64,000 nt of DNA, from contig NC_067204.1 in NCBI RefSeq assembly GCF_026262505.1, positions 10,697,797 through 10,761,796 of the forward strand, read 5' to 3'. Shown here piece by piece: positions 48,197-58,358 of the stretch (its first letter is position 1; every line of letters starts with the position of its first letter). Position numbers and translations under genes: made by a program. The notes below the pieces were generated by a model that saw only the letters and a list, made by a program, of their open reading frames with translations, searched no databases and was not told where the DNA came from. This DNA comes from Trichomonas vaginalis G3 (lineage: Eukaryota; Parabasalia; Trichomonadida; Trichomonadidae).

Positions 48197-48787
48197 TTAA
48201 TGCACAGCAAACATTAAAAATAATTCTAAAGATAGACCACGATGAACATAGCACGTAGCACAATTTATTTTCGGGCATCCAAACACATCTGTGGACTGAT
48301 TTATTTCCTTAAAATATCCATAGAAATCAACTTGGCCAATATCAGCTCCAAGACCTTTATTATGGCAAGTTGATAAGACAGAATAAAACTTAAAGCATCT
48401 AACAAAAGTTTTATTATAATTATATAAAAATCGAGCAGTTTCTAACGGACCCATATGACGTTCATATTCTTGATATCCATGATAATCTTTCCCATTTTCA
48501 CTAACTTCAACTGCAATTATAATTGGACGGCAAGCAAACGGTGAAGTCGTAATTTCAAAAGATTCGATGGTAAGAGAATGAAAAGGAAAGCAAATTGTAA
48601 AATATCCATGAGTTGTGGATGAGATCCAATATGAATTCGGTGCATAATCAAAATCGAACGCATGTCTAATATAGTAATTAAGTTCATGGTCAGACTCTGT
48701 GATAGAAATATATTGAGGATATGTGAATCCATATATATTATGTAGGTAGCTTAATATTCCATTTTTTACAGAATAATCAAAATGCAA
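48197..48787 (-). pseudogene. Discoidin (F5/8 C)-like gene fragment, copy 3
   Basis: The longest copy: an open frame of 197 codons with NSYWISSTTHGYFTICFPFH, IAVEVSENGKDYHGYQEY, NKTFVRCFKFYS, GLGADIGQVDFYGYF and a hydrophobic C-terminus (LSLELFLMFAVH) that could be a membrane or GPI-type anchor. The beta-rich pattern resembles F5/8 type C carbohydrate-binding domains of surface proteins (inference). There is no ATG: the aligned start is TTG with an in-frame TAG just upstream, as in the other two copies, so the family start may lie further upstream or all three are fragments. Confidence 0.55.
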
Positions 48788-49162
48788 CTAACTAAAAATC
48801 GGATTACGTGATTTTTTATTCGAAGTACGATTATTTTTCAATCAAAATTTTATTTGATAAATCATCACATTGTGCAGATAAATTGAAAATTCCTCTCAAA
48901 ACACATGATCATTTCATTTTGATGCTTTAATAACATTATATAGTGCTATATTAACTATTGGAGATAATGCACAAAATTGAGAGAATGTCAATTGTATCCA
49001 CTTCAATCATTATTGTTTGATATTTAGTGTGTATGATAATTCGTATCATAATATATTATATCAAAATCTATAAAAATCTAAAATTCGGTTTTATACAAAA
49101 ATTGAGAAGAATACATCAATAAATATAACTACTGGATTTAATTATTTCTATAGTATAAAAGT
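48788..49162. other. Intergenic DNA
   Basis: A+T-rich. The first ~120 bp are homologous to the flank of discoidin-like copy 2 (46926-47150). Otherwise nothing recognised. Confidence 0.5.
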
Positions 49163-49170
49163 ATTAAAAT

Positions 49171-50175
49171 TATACATGGCACGGCGGGCGCAAAAAGTGA
49201 CAAAATAGAATACCTATGGTGGCAAGACAAAGGAAACATTTTTGTAAGGCAAACATTATATCAAATACCTTTACTTTGTAATAAGAAATATAATTATCAC
49301 GAAATTACAATAATATTTTTAATATAATTAAAATAGCAAAATTCTTTTTTATTATTTCCCTTAAGACCTTACTTATTAAGTATACGTATAACAAGCTTGT
49401 ACTGCATGTATTAGTTAATAGAACAAAAGAAAATGAGCTCAAATGAAAAAAATTTTCATGCTATTTTGGAAATATGCATATTCGAAGTATGAGTGTTGTA
49501 AACACTGAGAATTTTAAGCTTTGGTTGATGATAGTCTTTAATTTTTCTTGAAGTAGTAAATTATTTGATATGAAAATTTAATGGCCAGCATAATCAATCG
49601 TGCGTTTCGTTTCTTGATTGAGAAACGATGATTGTGTGCTAATGAATTATTGCGTCTGACAGGTTATGATTATGGATACCTGAAATTAAGCTTTTATGGG
49701 AAACATCACCGAGCGCCATTTGGCGCCCCTAATGCTGTTTCTATCGGTATGATTAAGGAGCTTTCTTATGCACTTTCATCACTTGAACTTGAACGCTACA
49801 AGATATATGCCCCCCTCCCAATGGGAGGTGGGAGCAAAAATTGAAATGTTTATATTGATTTTTGAATACTTTACAAGCGCCCCTCCCAGTGGGCGCGGGC
49901 GCAAGTGATCGGGTCAAAAAAAATCATAAAAATATTCAAAATTGCGATTTTAATAGATGTTTAAGAAGTAAATTTATTAATAACGATATTTCATAGTACA
50001 AAATGTGTTCAATCTCTTCGTAAATCATTCAAAAAAATCAAAAGAATTTCCAAAATTCAATTTTTTAGTAAAATTTATATCTTTTTCTATCGTCTCCTCC
50101 CCACCAGTGGGAGCCACCGGAGGCGCGGGCGGCGCCGCTGGCGCCAAAAAAGTAGCGCCCATCGTGCCATGTATA
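49171..50175. mobile_element. TIR element with GC-rich ends, 1005 bp, 8-bp target duplication
   Basis: The ends are inverted: TATACATGGCACGGCGGGCG at the left and CGCCCATCGTGCCATGTATA at the right, flanked by ATTAAAAT on both sides (49163-49170, 50176-50183). Inside are several GC-rich palindromes (GCGCCATTTGGCGC; GCCCCCCTCCCAATGGGAGG; GCGCCCCTCCCAGTGGGCGC) in otherwise A+T-rich DNA, and AAAAAGTGACAAAA just inside the left end. A 70-codon frame at 49632-49844 is not convincing as a gene. The 8-bp duplication suggests a MULE- or hAT-type non-autonomous element. It inserted about 55 bp downstream of the stop codon of the coiled-coil gene. Confidence 0.8.
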
Positions 50176-50231
50176 ATTAAAATATAAAAATTACTTTAAT
50201 TAAAACAAAACAAAGATAAAATACGAATTTA

Positions 50232-53200
50232 TTATTGTTGGCCAACAGGTGGTAAAGGTGCAAGTTTCTTCTGTTTCATGCTTTGTCTGCCAGCATCTTT
50301 AGAATACAACAAAACACTCTTTGGATCGCGTGCATTGCATTGTTGTGGTGGTGTTCCAAGCATTCTTGCAAGTTCGGATTCTGCGATCATTCCTGTTGTA
50401 CTTGCTGGTTTTCCACAGAGTAAACATCTGTATCCAAGTCTTCCAACAGCTGTGTCGGTTGATGATGAACCGGATGACAAGTTTGTCAAGATCTCGTTCA
50501 AGTCTTTCCTAGTAACTAAAAGAGGAATTTGGACACGAACTTCTTCCAATCGTTTATCCAAATCTTGGATTGATCCTAAGAAGTTCTGTGTAACTGTTCT
50601 CAATGAATTAACTGTTGCTGAATCTCCAATCTTCTTCTGCAAATCTTCAACTAACAAATTCATGTCTGCTTGGTCTTCCTTCACTTTATTCAGTTCTCTT
50701 GTATCAGCAACTGTTGAAGAAAGAGATGCCAAAATTCTGGCGCTTTCTTCTTGTTTCGCACAGATTTCGGATATCTCATTTCTTAAACTTTCAACATCAT
50801 CTTGTACGCGTTTAGAAGCATCTTCTAATTCAGCGTATGTCTGAGATAATGATGAAACTTTCGGACTGATAGCTGTAGACTTTCCTCCACTATTAGTTCC
50901 TTGGAATTTCGGAGAACTTATTCCTAATGGTTCAACGATTTCTCCTTCATGAGTGACGCTGTCGTGAACTTCATCTTGGTTTGTAACTTGTTTAGTCACT
51001 CTGTTTCCATTCGTGTACCTGGAACTTGTTGGCTGGGAGAGATAAGTCTTTTGTGCATTGAATACTACGGATTTGATGTTTACATCAGCATTCGATGCTT
51101 TGTTTGAAGCAGGAGATGATGAATTCTGGCCAGGAGATGGAGAGGAAGGTCCTGTTGTGATTGGTTGTGGATTAAACAGTACTTCCTTGCGATGTGGTGA
51201 AATAGAATCCTCTGTTTGATTGACTTCAGGAAGCTCTGAATTTTGAGAAGGTTTGTTTGAATTGTGTGGTGAAATGTTCGGAGAACTGTAAAGTGGTTCT
51301 TTTTCAGGATCTGGACGATGAGGAGGTGTAGAAGCGATGGAGTGTGGTTCTTGAGGTGTTACATCGCCTGAGGAGGCGTTTACAGGGGTTCCTACTATTG
51401 GGGACATTTTGATGGAAGATGTCATAGCGGAAATGTCTCTGTAGCCCGTAAACTGTGTTGCTTGCTCGTCAAGGAGATTGATTTGTGTCTCGATATCTAT
51501 GTACAAAGTTTGAGATGATGTTTCAATTTTATCAATTGAAACCAAATCTTGATTTCCGTCAGCAGAGACCACATTTTCGGGGGTCTGTTCTTGTTCTGTT
51601 GGGGTTTCGGTATGAACTTCTTCGGATTGTTCAGGAGATGAAATTTCTGGTTGGGAAATTTCAACATTTGAGTCTTCTGATGGCTGTATATTGAGTGACA
51701 GTTGTGGCTTCTTCTGTTCTTCTGGGTTTTGTTCAACTTGCGGTTGAGATTGAATTGATAATTTGGGTTTACTTTGTTGCTGTGGTTCTTTCTGTTCAGT
51801 TGTGTCTTTACTGTTCTTATCAGAGTTCCTTCTTGGGCTTATGTTTGTTGCAGGAGCAAGATTTAGTCCTCTTCTTTGTTTTTCTGCTCTTCCTGACAAA
51901 GGAGCTTCACGTTGTGGGGCCATGAAGCTTGTCTTGCCTACTTTACCACTTAATCCATCGATTTGGCTCTCTAACTTCGTTACTCGTTCAGATAAATTCT
52001 TAATATTAATTGATTGGTCGATTTGTTGCTGTTGGACAGTATTAAGTTGCTGGATTGGATGTTCAAGTGACAAAACAACTGATTCTTTATTATCTCCTTC
52101 AGTTTCTGGCTTATTTTGGCTCAATTGGTTCAATTTTTCTTCTAATTCTTTAAGTTTCTCCGAAAGAGAGCTCAACTGATTGACCCTATCAGCAATTATA
52201 GCTATATCATTCGATTGCCTCTGTGTAACCTCAATTAACTGGTTTAATTGAGGAATATCTGACTGAGGAATTTGAACAATTTGCTGAATGGTCTGTGTGT
52301 TCGTTATCGGTTGTGGCTCCTGGTTTTGGTCCTTCTTTGGAAGAGTAACTTCTGTAATAACAACTCTTGAATTTTGGGGTTCTCTTTGAGGAGAAGCTTG
52401 GATCTGGATGATCTGTGGCGTTGCATTGGCTGGAGCTTCATTGTTTGTGGACTCTGTTTGCTTTTGATGTTCAGATTTTTCATCTGAAATTATTTGAGGA
52501 GTTTCGTTACTTACTAGTACTAAATCCTTGGTCGTTGGCTTAGGACTGATACTCTTTGGTAGTCCTTTCTCGAGAAGTTCCTTCAGATTTTCTGATTTCA
52601 ATAAATTATCCAAATCTTCGAATCTTTTATCGACTCTTTCTTCAACACTATGCGATGTTGTTAATGCTTCATCGATTTTAGGTTGAATCTTCTTGATTAC
52701 TGATATTGTACAGCTATCAACGATATCTTCCGGTTGAACTACGTCAATCTTTCTGTTGCTTGACATCTGTGGTACGTAGGATGCCTTAACATCAGAATTT
52801 TCACGTAATCTTTGCTCAATCTTTGATAATCTCTCTTCAGAATTTGATGATAATTTTGAAATTTGGTCACTGAATTGGGAAACTGCATTTGTTTGTGTAT
52901 CAACGGTTTCGTTAACTTTAGCCATATTTCCTTCGAGTGTAGAAAGTCTTTGAAGTATTACAGGTAAATCAGATTTGATTTTGAGAACGTTTACTTCGCA
53001 GCTTTGTACTTTATTGAAGACATCGTCTGGCATATTTGCTACTGTTGGTACTGTTGCAATTGGAGCAGGTTCAGCTGGTTCAGAAGGCTCGGAAGGTTCT
53101 GGTTTTGGAGTTACAATTTTACTTGTATGTTCTGAGATCAAATCCAAAGCGTCAACGCGAGTCTTTAATGACTCTATTTGAGCTGATGTCAATGCTCCGT

Positions 53201-53600
53201 TGATTGCTTCTTGAATTATTAAAGGTTTTTGTCTTTCCATTGTTTTATCGAATTGGTTAAGAACATCTGATGTAACTTTTCTGTTTTCTTGATAAATTTC
53301 TTGTATTATCGTTTTATGGAAATCTTTAAGCCTATTTTCGAGAAAATCCTCATTTATTCCAGATTCCGCTGGAGTAACTGCAGGTCGAGATGCTACTTGT
53401 CTGTTCATATTGTCGATTTGCGATTGCATTAACTCTAGCTGTCTATCAACTTCGTTATTTTGCGTAAAATCTGTAAATTGTTTTTGTAATTTTTCAAATC
53501 GGAGAGCCATTTCAGCTAAGATGTCTCTCATTGACTTATAATCGAGGGAAATATTAATAAGCTGATTCCCCCTTAAAGCAATATCAACATCATTCTCCAT
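50232..53600 (-). CDS. Large coiled-coil protein with DUF4795/QRICH2-like C-terminus
   Basis: The 1122-residue protein starts at ATG 53600; a TTG-started extension of five codons is not needed. The N-terminal ~150 residues and several later blocks (about 200-350, 460-560, 930-1050) are coiled coil, separated by Ser/Pro/Gln/Glu-rich low-complexity linkers. The C-terminus has RLGYRCLLCGKP, a CxxC pair in a context that recalls the DUF4795 domain of QRICH2-like sperm/flagellar proteins. Since trichomonads are flagellate, a role in the axoneme or associated cytoskeleton is plausible but unproven. The last ~165 codons are duplicated at 47192-47743. Frame intact. Confidence 0.75.
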   Translation of the reverse strand: MENDVDIALRGNQLINISLDYKSMRDILAEMALRFEKLQKQFTDFTQNNEVDRQLELMQSQIDNMNRQVASRPAVTPAESGINEDFLENRLKDFHKTIIQEIYQENRKVTSDVLNQFDKTMERQKPLIIQEAINGALTSAQIESLKTRVDALDLISEHTSKIVTPKPEPSEPSEPAEPAPIATVPTVANMPDDVFNKVQSCEVNVLKIKSDLPVILQRLSTLEGNMAKVNETVDTQTNAVSQFSDQISKLSSNSEERLSKIEQRLRENSDVKASYVPQMSSNRKIDVVQPEDIVDSCTISVIKKIQPKIDEALTTSHSVEERVDKRFEDLDNLLKSENLKELLEKGLPKSISPKPTTKDLVLVSNETPQIISDEKSEHQKQTESTNNEAPANATPQIIQIQASPQREPQNSRVVITEVTLPKKDQNQEPQPITNTQTIQQIVQIPQSDIPQLNQLIEVTQRQSNDIAIIADRVNQLSSLSEKLKELEEKLNQLSQNKPETEGDNKESVVLSLEHPIQQLNTVQQQQIDQSINIKNLSERVTKLESQIDGLSGKVGKTSFMAPQREAPLSGRAEKQRRGLNLAPATNISPRRNSDKNSKDTTEQKEPQQQSKPKLSIQSQPQVEQNPEEQKKPQLSLNIQPSEDSNVEISQPEISSPEQSEEVHTETPTEQEQTPENVVSADGNQDLVSIDKIETSSQTLYIDIETQINLLDEQATQFTGYRDISAMTSSIKMSPIVGTPVNASSGDVTPQEPHSIASTPPHRPDPEKEPLYSSPNISPHNSNKPSQNSELPEVNQTEDSISPHRKEVLFNPQPITTGPSSPSPGQNSSSPASNKASNADVNIKSVVFNAQKTYLSQPTSSRYTNGNRVTKQVTNQDEVHDSVTHEGEIVEPLGISSPKFQGTNSGGKSTAISPKVSSLSQTYAELEDASKRVQDDVESLRNEISEICAKQEESARILASLSSTVADTRELNKVKEDQADMNLLVEDLQKKIGDSATVNSLRTVTQNFLGSIQDLDKRLEEVRVQIPLLVTRKDLNEILTNLSSGSSSTDTAVGRLGYRCLLCGKPASTTGMIAESELARMLGTPPQQCNARDPKSVLLYSKDAGRQSMKQKKLAPLPPVGQQ

Positions 53601-53995
53601 TCTAAAAACGTACAATAATCGTCAACACTAAATACTACTGGTCTCAAATATCAGCCTAATACCTAATAAAATCAAATGTCTAGCTTAAATGAGACCTATA
53701 TCAGATGACAAACACTATAATTTTTTTAATAAAAATTTTGTGATATAGGATTTCGAAGCTTATATATAACTTAATTATCATAAATTTTAAAATGTATTTT
53801 AACCAAAATACAGATTTTGATCAATAATCACTTTGTAACAAAATCGGAATCGAATTTCTAGTATTTTTGAACCAAAATTCAATTATATGTTTGTCAAAGT
53901 ATTTTTAATCAAATGATCATATTATTAGTGCGAAAAAATATCCAATATTCTATTGAACAATCTAAATTGAGAAGGTTTGTTTGATTAAATAACAA
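53601..53995. other. Divergent intergenic region
   Basis: About 395 bp between the starts of the coiled-coil gene and the proteasome gene, presumably holding both promoters. TCATA occurs at 53920 on the plus strand, but it is about 75 nt from the ATG and not convincing as an initiator. Confidence 0.5.
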
Positions 53996-54751
53996 ATGAC
54001 ATACAGATACGATGCAGGTACTACAACATTTTCCAGCGATGGCCGTATTCTCCAAGTAGAGTATGCTATCCAATCTATCAACCAAGCTGGTACAGCAATT
54101 GGCGTTCAGTTTACAAATGGTGTAGTTTTAGCTGCAGAAAAAAAGAACACAGGTAGACTCGTTGACTACTTATTCCCAGAAAAAATGGCTAAAATTGATG
54201 GTCATATTGTTACAGCAGTCGCTGGTTTAACAGCTGATGCAAATACACTCGTTGATTTGATGAGAACATCAGCACAAAAGTATCTCAAGACATACGACGA
54301 ACAGATGCCAGTTGAACAGCTCGTCCGCATGGTTTGCGATGAAAAGCATAGCTACACACAGTATGGTGGTCTCCGTCCATACGGTGTTTCCTTCTTAATT
54401 GCTGGTTACGATCGTCATAAAGGCTGCCAACTTTACTTGACCGATCCATCTGGTAATTTCGGTGGTTGGAAGGCTACAGCTATCGGAGAGAATAATCAGA
54501 CTGCCCAATCAATCCTCAAATCTCAGTACAAGGACAACATGACAGCTACAGAGGCTATGGATCTTACTGTTAAGGTATTATGCAAGACTCTCGATTCTAC
54601 TAGCCTTAGCGCTGATAAGTTAGAGTTTGCTGTCCTTCAGTTCCGCGAGGAATACGGTCCAAAGGTTCGTATCCTTACAACATCCGAAGTTGATACTTTA
54701 ATGAAGAGATACGAAGAAACTATCAAGAAATCAGCTGAGGAGAAGGAATAA
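53996..54751 (+). CDS. PSMA4: 20S proteasome subunit alpha type-4-like
   Basis: The 251-residue protein begins with the alpha-subunit signature YRYDAGTTTFSSDGRILQVE (compare [22 protein letters not shown] in PSMA4) and continues VVLAAEKKNTGRL, VAGLTADANTLVD, YTQYGGLRPYGVSFLIAGYD and DPSGNFGGWKATAIG. This wording and order fit alpha type-4 (alpha3) better than the other six alpha subunits. It forms part of the outer heptameric rings of the 20S core that gate substrate entry and is not itself proteolytic. The C-terminus is Lys/Glu-rich, as in the family. Complete, with no intron. Confidence 0.95.
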   Translation: MTYRYDAGTTTFSSDGRILQVEYAIQSINQAGTAIGVQFTNGVVLAAEKKNTGRLVDYLFPEKMAKIDGHIVTAVAGLTADANTLVDLMRTSAQKYLKTYDEQMPVEQLVRMVCDEKHSYTQYGGLRPYGVSFLIAGYDRHKGCQLYLTDPSGNFGGWKATAIGENNQTAQSILKSQYKDNMTATEAMDLTVKVLCKTLDSTSLSADKLEFAVLQFREEYGPKVRILTTSEVDTLMKRYEETIKKSAEEKE

Positions 54752-55268
54752 ATATGCTAGAATTTATTATAAACTGATTTATCATATTCTTATTAACTAC
54801 AATTAATTGAGTTTCTAATTTGAACACATTTGAGAAATAATATCTGAATTTTGTTTTTGATTTCTTGATTCTTTATTCTGTCATGAGTTTATTTAACACA
54901 ACAAAAATCTTATTTTAAGATAGTATGATATTAATGATTTTATTTCAACAAAAGCAAGCAAATGGATGAATGAAAACGTACTATATTAGCCTCAATGTAG
55001 TAGTTATTGCCTAAACATGAGTTATTTTAAGTTTTCACTTAAAAGAGCACCTACCACTTCTGATACTCTCCCTTATTATTTGTTTAACGATTTATTTTCA
55101 GGGCCTTTTCATGTCTATTTTCCTCATTATGAAAAAGGTACAAAATAATAAGTGTACCCTTAAGGAAATTAGTATAAAATTTTTCAACAAGCATATCATG
55201 TGATTTATTGATCTGCAGTGCGAAGATATATATTTGATCAAATATAATCTGGGACCTCAGATGGCTTC

Positions 55269-55287
55269 GCTTGCCCTTCGGGCAAGC
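55269..55287. repeat. GC-rich hairpin
   Basis: GCTTGCCCTTCGGGCAAGC forms a perfect 8-bp stem with a 3-base loop, conspicuous in DNA this A+T-rich. Confidence 0.75.
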
Positions 55288-55333
55288 ATGCCACCTTCGG
55301 CCAAATTAAATAATTTTTTGAAAAATTGAATTA

Positions 55334-55374
55334 TTCACTATTTAGTTGGCGCAAGGCGCCAAGTAAATAATGAA
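55334..55374. repeat. Hairpin with GC tip
   Basis: TTCACTATTTAGTTGGCGC pairs with GCGCCAAGTAAATAATGAA (17 of 19 positions) around the loop AAG. Together with the hairpin 50 bp to the left it resembles the GC palindromes inside the 49171-50175 element. Confidence 0.75.
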
Positions 55375-56847
55375 GAATACTAATATATGTTTACTTAAAA
55401 TATGATTAAAATTTCTGAACGAAAACTATCAAAATTAAGTCATAAAAAATATAAATATAGGATGCTAATTTACTGTAAATTCATAATGTCAAAAGTTACT
55501 GTGTTGTCCTCTATTAAGGATGTCATTTTGGAAGAAAAGTGAGAAAATTCCTAAGATGCTAAAAATGAATTTTCCAAACATATTTTTTTATCTCATTTTT
55601 TTGATTTTGAAAAAAATTTGGAGAGAAGAACTCTTCGTTTTTGAATTTTATCACGATGGTTTTAAAGTATATTAGACACATGTATTGGTATTACTATTTT
55701 TGTATATTTTGAGAGAAAATCCCTAAAAAGTGAGAAAATCTAAGACGGTTTGAGAAAATATATAAACTATTGAAAATTTGAATTAAACTTCTAATTTGGA
55801 AAAAAGAAATTTGGAAAGAAGAAAATTCAAAAATCGAGATTTAGACTCAGCATCAAATGGAGAACAAAATGTTTCTTCATATGAAGGAAAAAAATTTTCT
55901 TGTGAAGAAATAGAGTTTTTAAAATTTTATTGTATGTAATGAAATAAACAAATATTAAAATTATTTTTTGATAACAAGAAAATTCCCAACAGAAAATATT
56001 TGAGACAAAGAAAAAAAGAAAATTGAAAAATATTACTCTCCTTTATATTTCATGAGATTTTAAATTTATTCTCATAAAATTGACAATTTTATACGTTTAG
56101 ATGAAAATAAGTGATTTTGCTTGAAATAAAATTATTGTTTGCTTACAGCTATCAAATAGATTTTTGCTATTTTGATTAAAATTTGTTAATCAAATTAATA
56201 AATTTTTTCTAAATATCTTAAATATCTGGATCACTCACACATACAATGAATTGAACGATAAAAATAATACAAACTCAACTAAGTTTCCTGTCTTTCAACT
56301 AAAAAAAATTATGCAAATTAAATTAAATTGTTTATTCAAATATAAAACAAAGATGAAGTAATTACAGTTATCATAAACTTTATGAATAACTCTGTAATTG
56401 GTTCAGATTTTCGTAAAAATATTTTTATTAATATCGATAAGAATACGTTTACCTACTATCACAACATATCGATAAACAAGAGTAGAGTGATTTTTATCAT
56501 CGAAACTTTTTAAAAGCTGTAAGCTGGAAGGAAAAATCTTGTTTTTTCTGAGTTAGTTGTAGAACTATTGATGCACGAGTTATCATTGTGATGTAGAAGG
56601 ATGTCAATGTACTGACTGAAGGATATGAAGTGAATTGAATTTCATTGCATTTCAATTTGATCAAAATTTGTTGAAATGATATGAATGTGTCAACATCTGT
56701 ATCACTCTCTTTCACTCCTTCCCTATTCTTTCGAGAACGAAGCTAGCTCAGCTTTCGCTGAGCAAATTGACACTTTTGATGCCCTAAACGTACATGCTCT
56801 CAAATTTATCGAAAAAAATTATACCACCTAAATTAGTATATTTGTAA

Positions 56848-58088
56848 TAAACAGAAATTCATCAAAAGTGACAGCTCTCAATTTTTTGACATTTGTAAAT
56901 TCTAAATTGAATGAGAAAAATGAAAGAATACTAAGCATAATACAATATTCTAGATTTAATTATAATTAGGAAAAAGTTGGTTTTGAGAGTACTTTTCATA
57001 GGCATATAGAATGAAATCTTCTGAAAAATAATATCACATAAACTCATATTATTTTCTAATATATAACTATTTTATATAAAAATCAAATTCAATGATCTTA
57101 AAAGCGAAGGATAAACCTCAAAATTTACGAATATAATGAGTGAAATATAATGCTTATCTATCATAAACCATATGAAATATCAATTTTTGCTTTACGCCTA
57201 ATTTTTGACGACAATTAGCAAAAAATGTTAAATGTAACACTCAGTCCATTTGAATATGAAAAATAAAATTGACTTTGATTAAATGTTTTTATTTATCATG
57301 CAATTCTTCTTGCGACCAAAGATTTGAATAAAATTTCAAAAAATAAATAGCTTAAAAAATAATATACGGTAGTGTTTACTAATAGATGAATAGTATATAA
57401 ATTCTATTAAAATGGATTTGATCTAAAAAAATATATAAAATTTGATCATAAATAAAATCGTTTTAAATTACTTCTTCATTTAAATTATAACAATTATTTT
57501 TGGTTTTATATTTTTTTGGATCAAATCCATTTTAATAGAATTTATATACTATTCATCTATTAGTAAACACTACCGTATATTATTTTTTAAGCTATCTTAT
57601 TTTTTGAACTTTTATTCAAATCTTTGGTCGCAAGAAGAATTGCATGATAAATAAAAACATTTAATCAAAGTCAATTTTATTTTTCATATTCAAATGGACT
57701 GAGTGTTAACATTTAACATTTTTTGCTAATTGTCGTCAAAAATTAGGCGTAAAGCAAAAATTGATATTTCATATGGTTTTATGATAGATAAGCATTATAT
57801 TCCCACTCATTATATTCGTAAATTTTGAGGTTTATCCTTCGCTTTTAAGATCATTGAATTTGATTTTTATATAAAATAGTTATATATTAGAAAATAATAT
57901 GAGTTTATGTGATATTATTTTTCAGAAGATTTTGTGTTTTTCTTCAAAATTTTATTTTTTTATTAAAAAGAATCTTTACAAAATATACATTTACTTTAAT
58001 TAATATTTAAAAACGTGCTCTATCAAAAGTTCCAAAAATTCAATATTTTAGCTTTTCCGAGGTGTCACTTTTGATGAATTTCTGTTTA
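56848..58088. mobile_element. Foldback element, 1241 bp
   Basis: Inner arms of about 415 bp (57021-57435 and 57507-57925) are near-perfect inverted copies separated by 71 bp. The outermost 25 bp (TAAACAGAAATTCATCAAAA plus GTGACA, and its inverse) also match. Between outer and inner inverted parts the two sides differ (about 145 bp each). No gene is supported and no clear target duplication is seen. The arms differ by a few single-base changes and short indels, so the palindrome is not brand new. Confidence 0.8.
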
Positions 58089-58278
58089 CAACATATTCTT
58101 ATTTTAAATATGATATTATCCTTAGAATCCACACTAGAATATATTTAAATCAACTTTTAAAAAAGTTCGAATCCTGCGCGTCTCACTTTTTAAATTTTCG
58201 AAAAGGAAAATTATATTCTCCTAAAATGAAAACAATTTTCCGAATTGACATCCTTACCTCTATATATAGTAATGCAAT

Positions 58279-58358
58279 AATCTCGGGAACATGGCTCTCA
58301 ATTTTGAATAGTTTACAAATTTCTCAAATTAAATTGAGGGAAATTTGTTCCCGAGATT
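58279..58358. repeat. Nested hairpin
   Basis: The outer stem AATCTCGGGAACA / TGTTCCCGAGATT (13 bp) encloses an inner CTCAATTT / AAATTGAG pairing. It is a stand-alone structure in gene-free DNA. Confidence 0.7.

Larger units (their letters stand above)
54752..56847. other. Gene-poor A+T-rich region
   Basis: About 2.1 kb without a supported gene. It contains a small GC-rich island at 55255-55375 (next two entries) and otherwise simple A+T-rich sequence with many GAAAAAT/AATTTT words. Confidence 0.5.

Noticed and set aside
50278-50844. Plus-strand frame opposite the 3' end of the coiled-coil gene (and its copy at 47294)
   Set aside because: Antisense shadow. It persists in both copies only because the DNA was duplicated very recently.
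53913-53930. TCATA upstream of the proteasome gene as initiator
   Set aside because: About 75 nt from the ATG, longer than typical trichomonad leaders, and the 5-mer is common.
56740-56765. GCTAGCTCAGCTTTCGCTGAGC as a tRNA or snRNA fragment
   Set aside because: Only a short hairpin (GCTCAGC/GCTGAGC). No cloverleaf or box A/B-like motifs are present around it.
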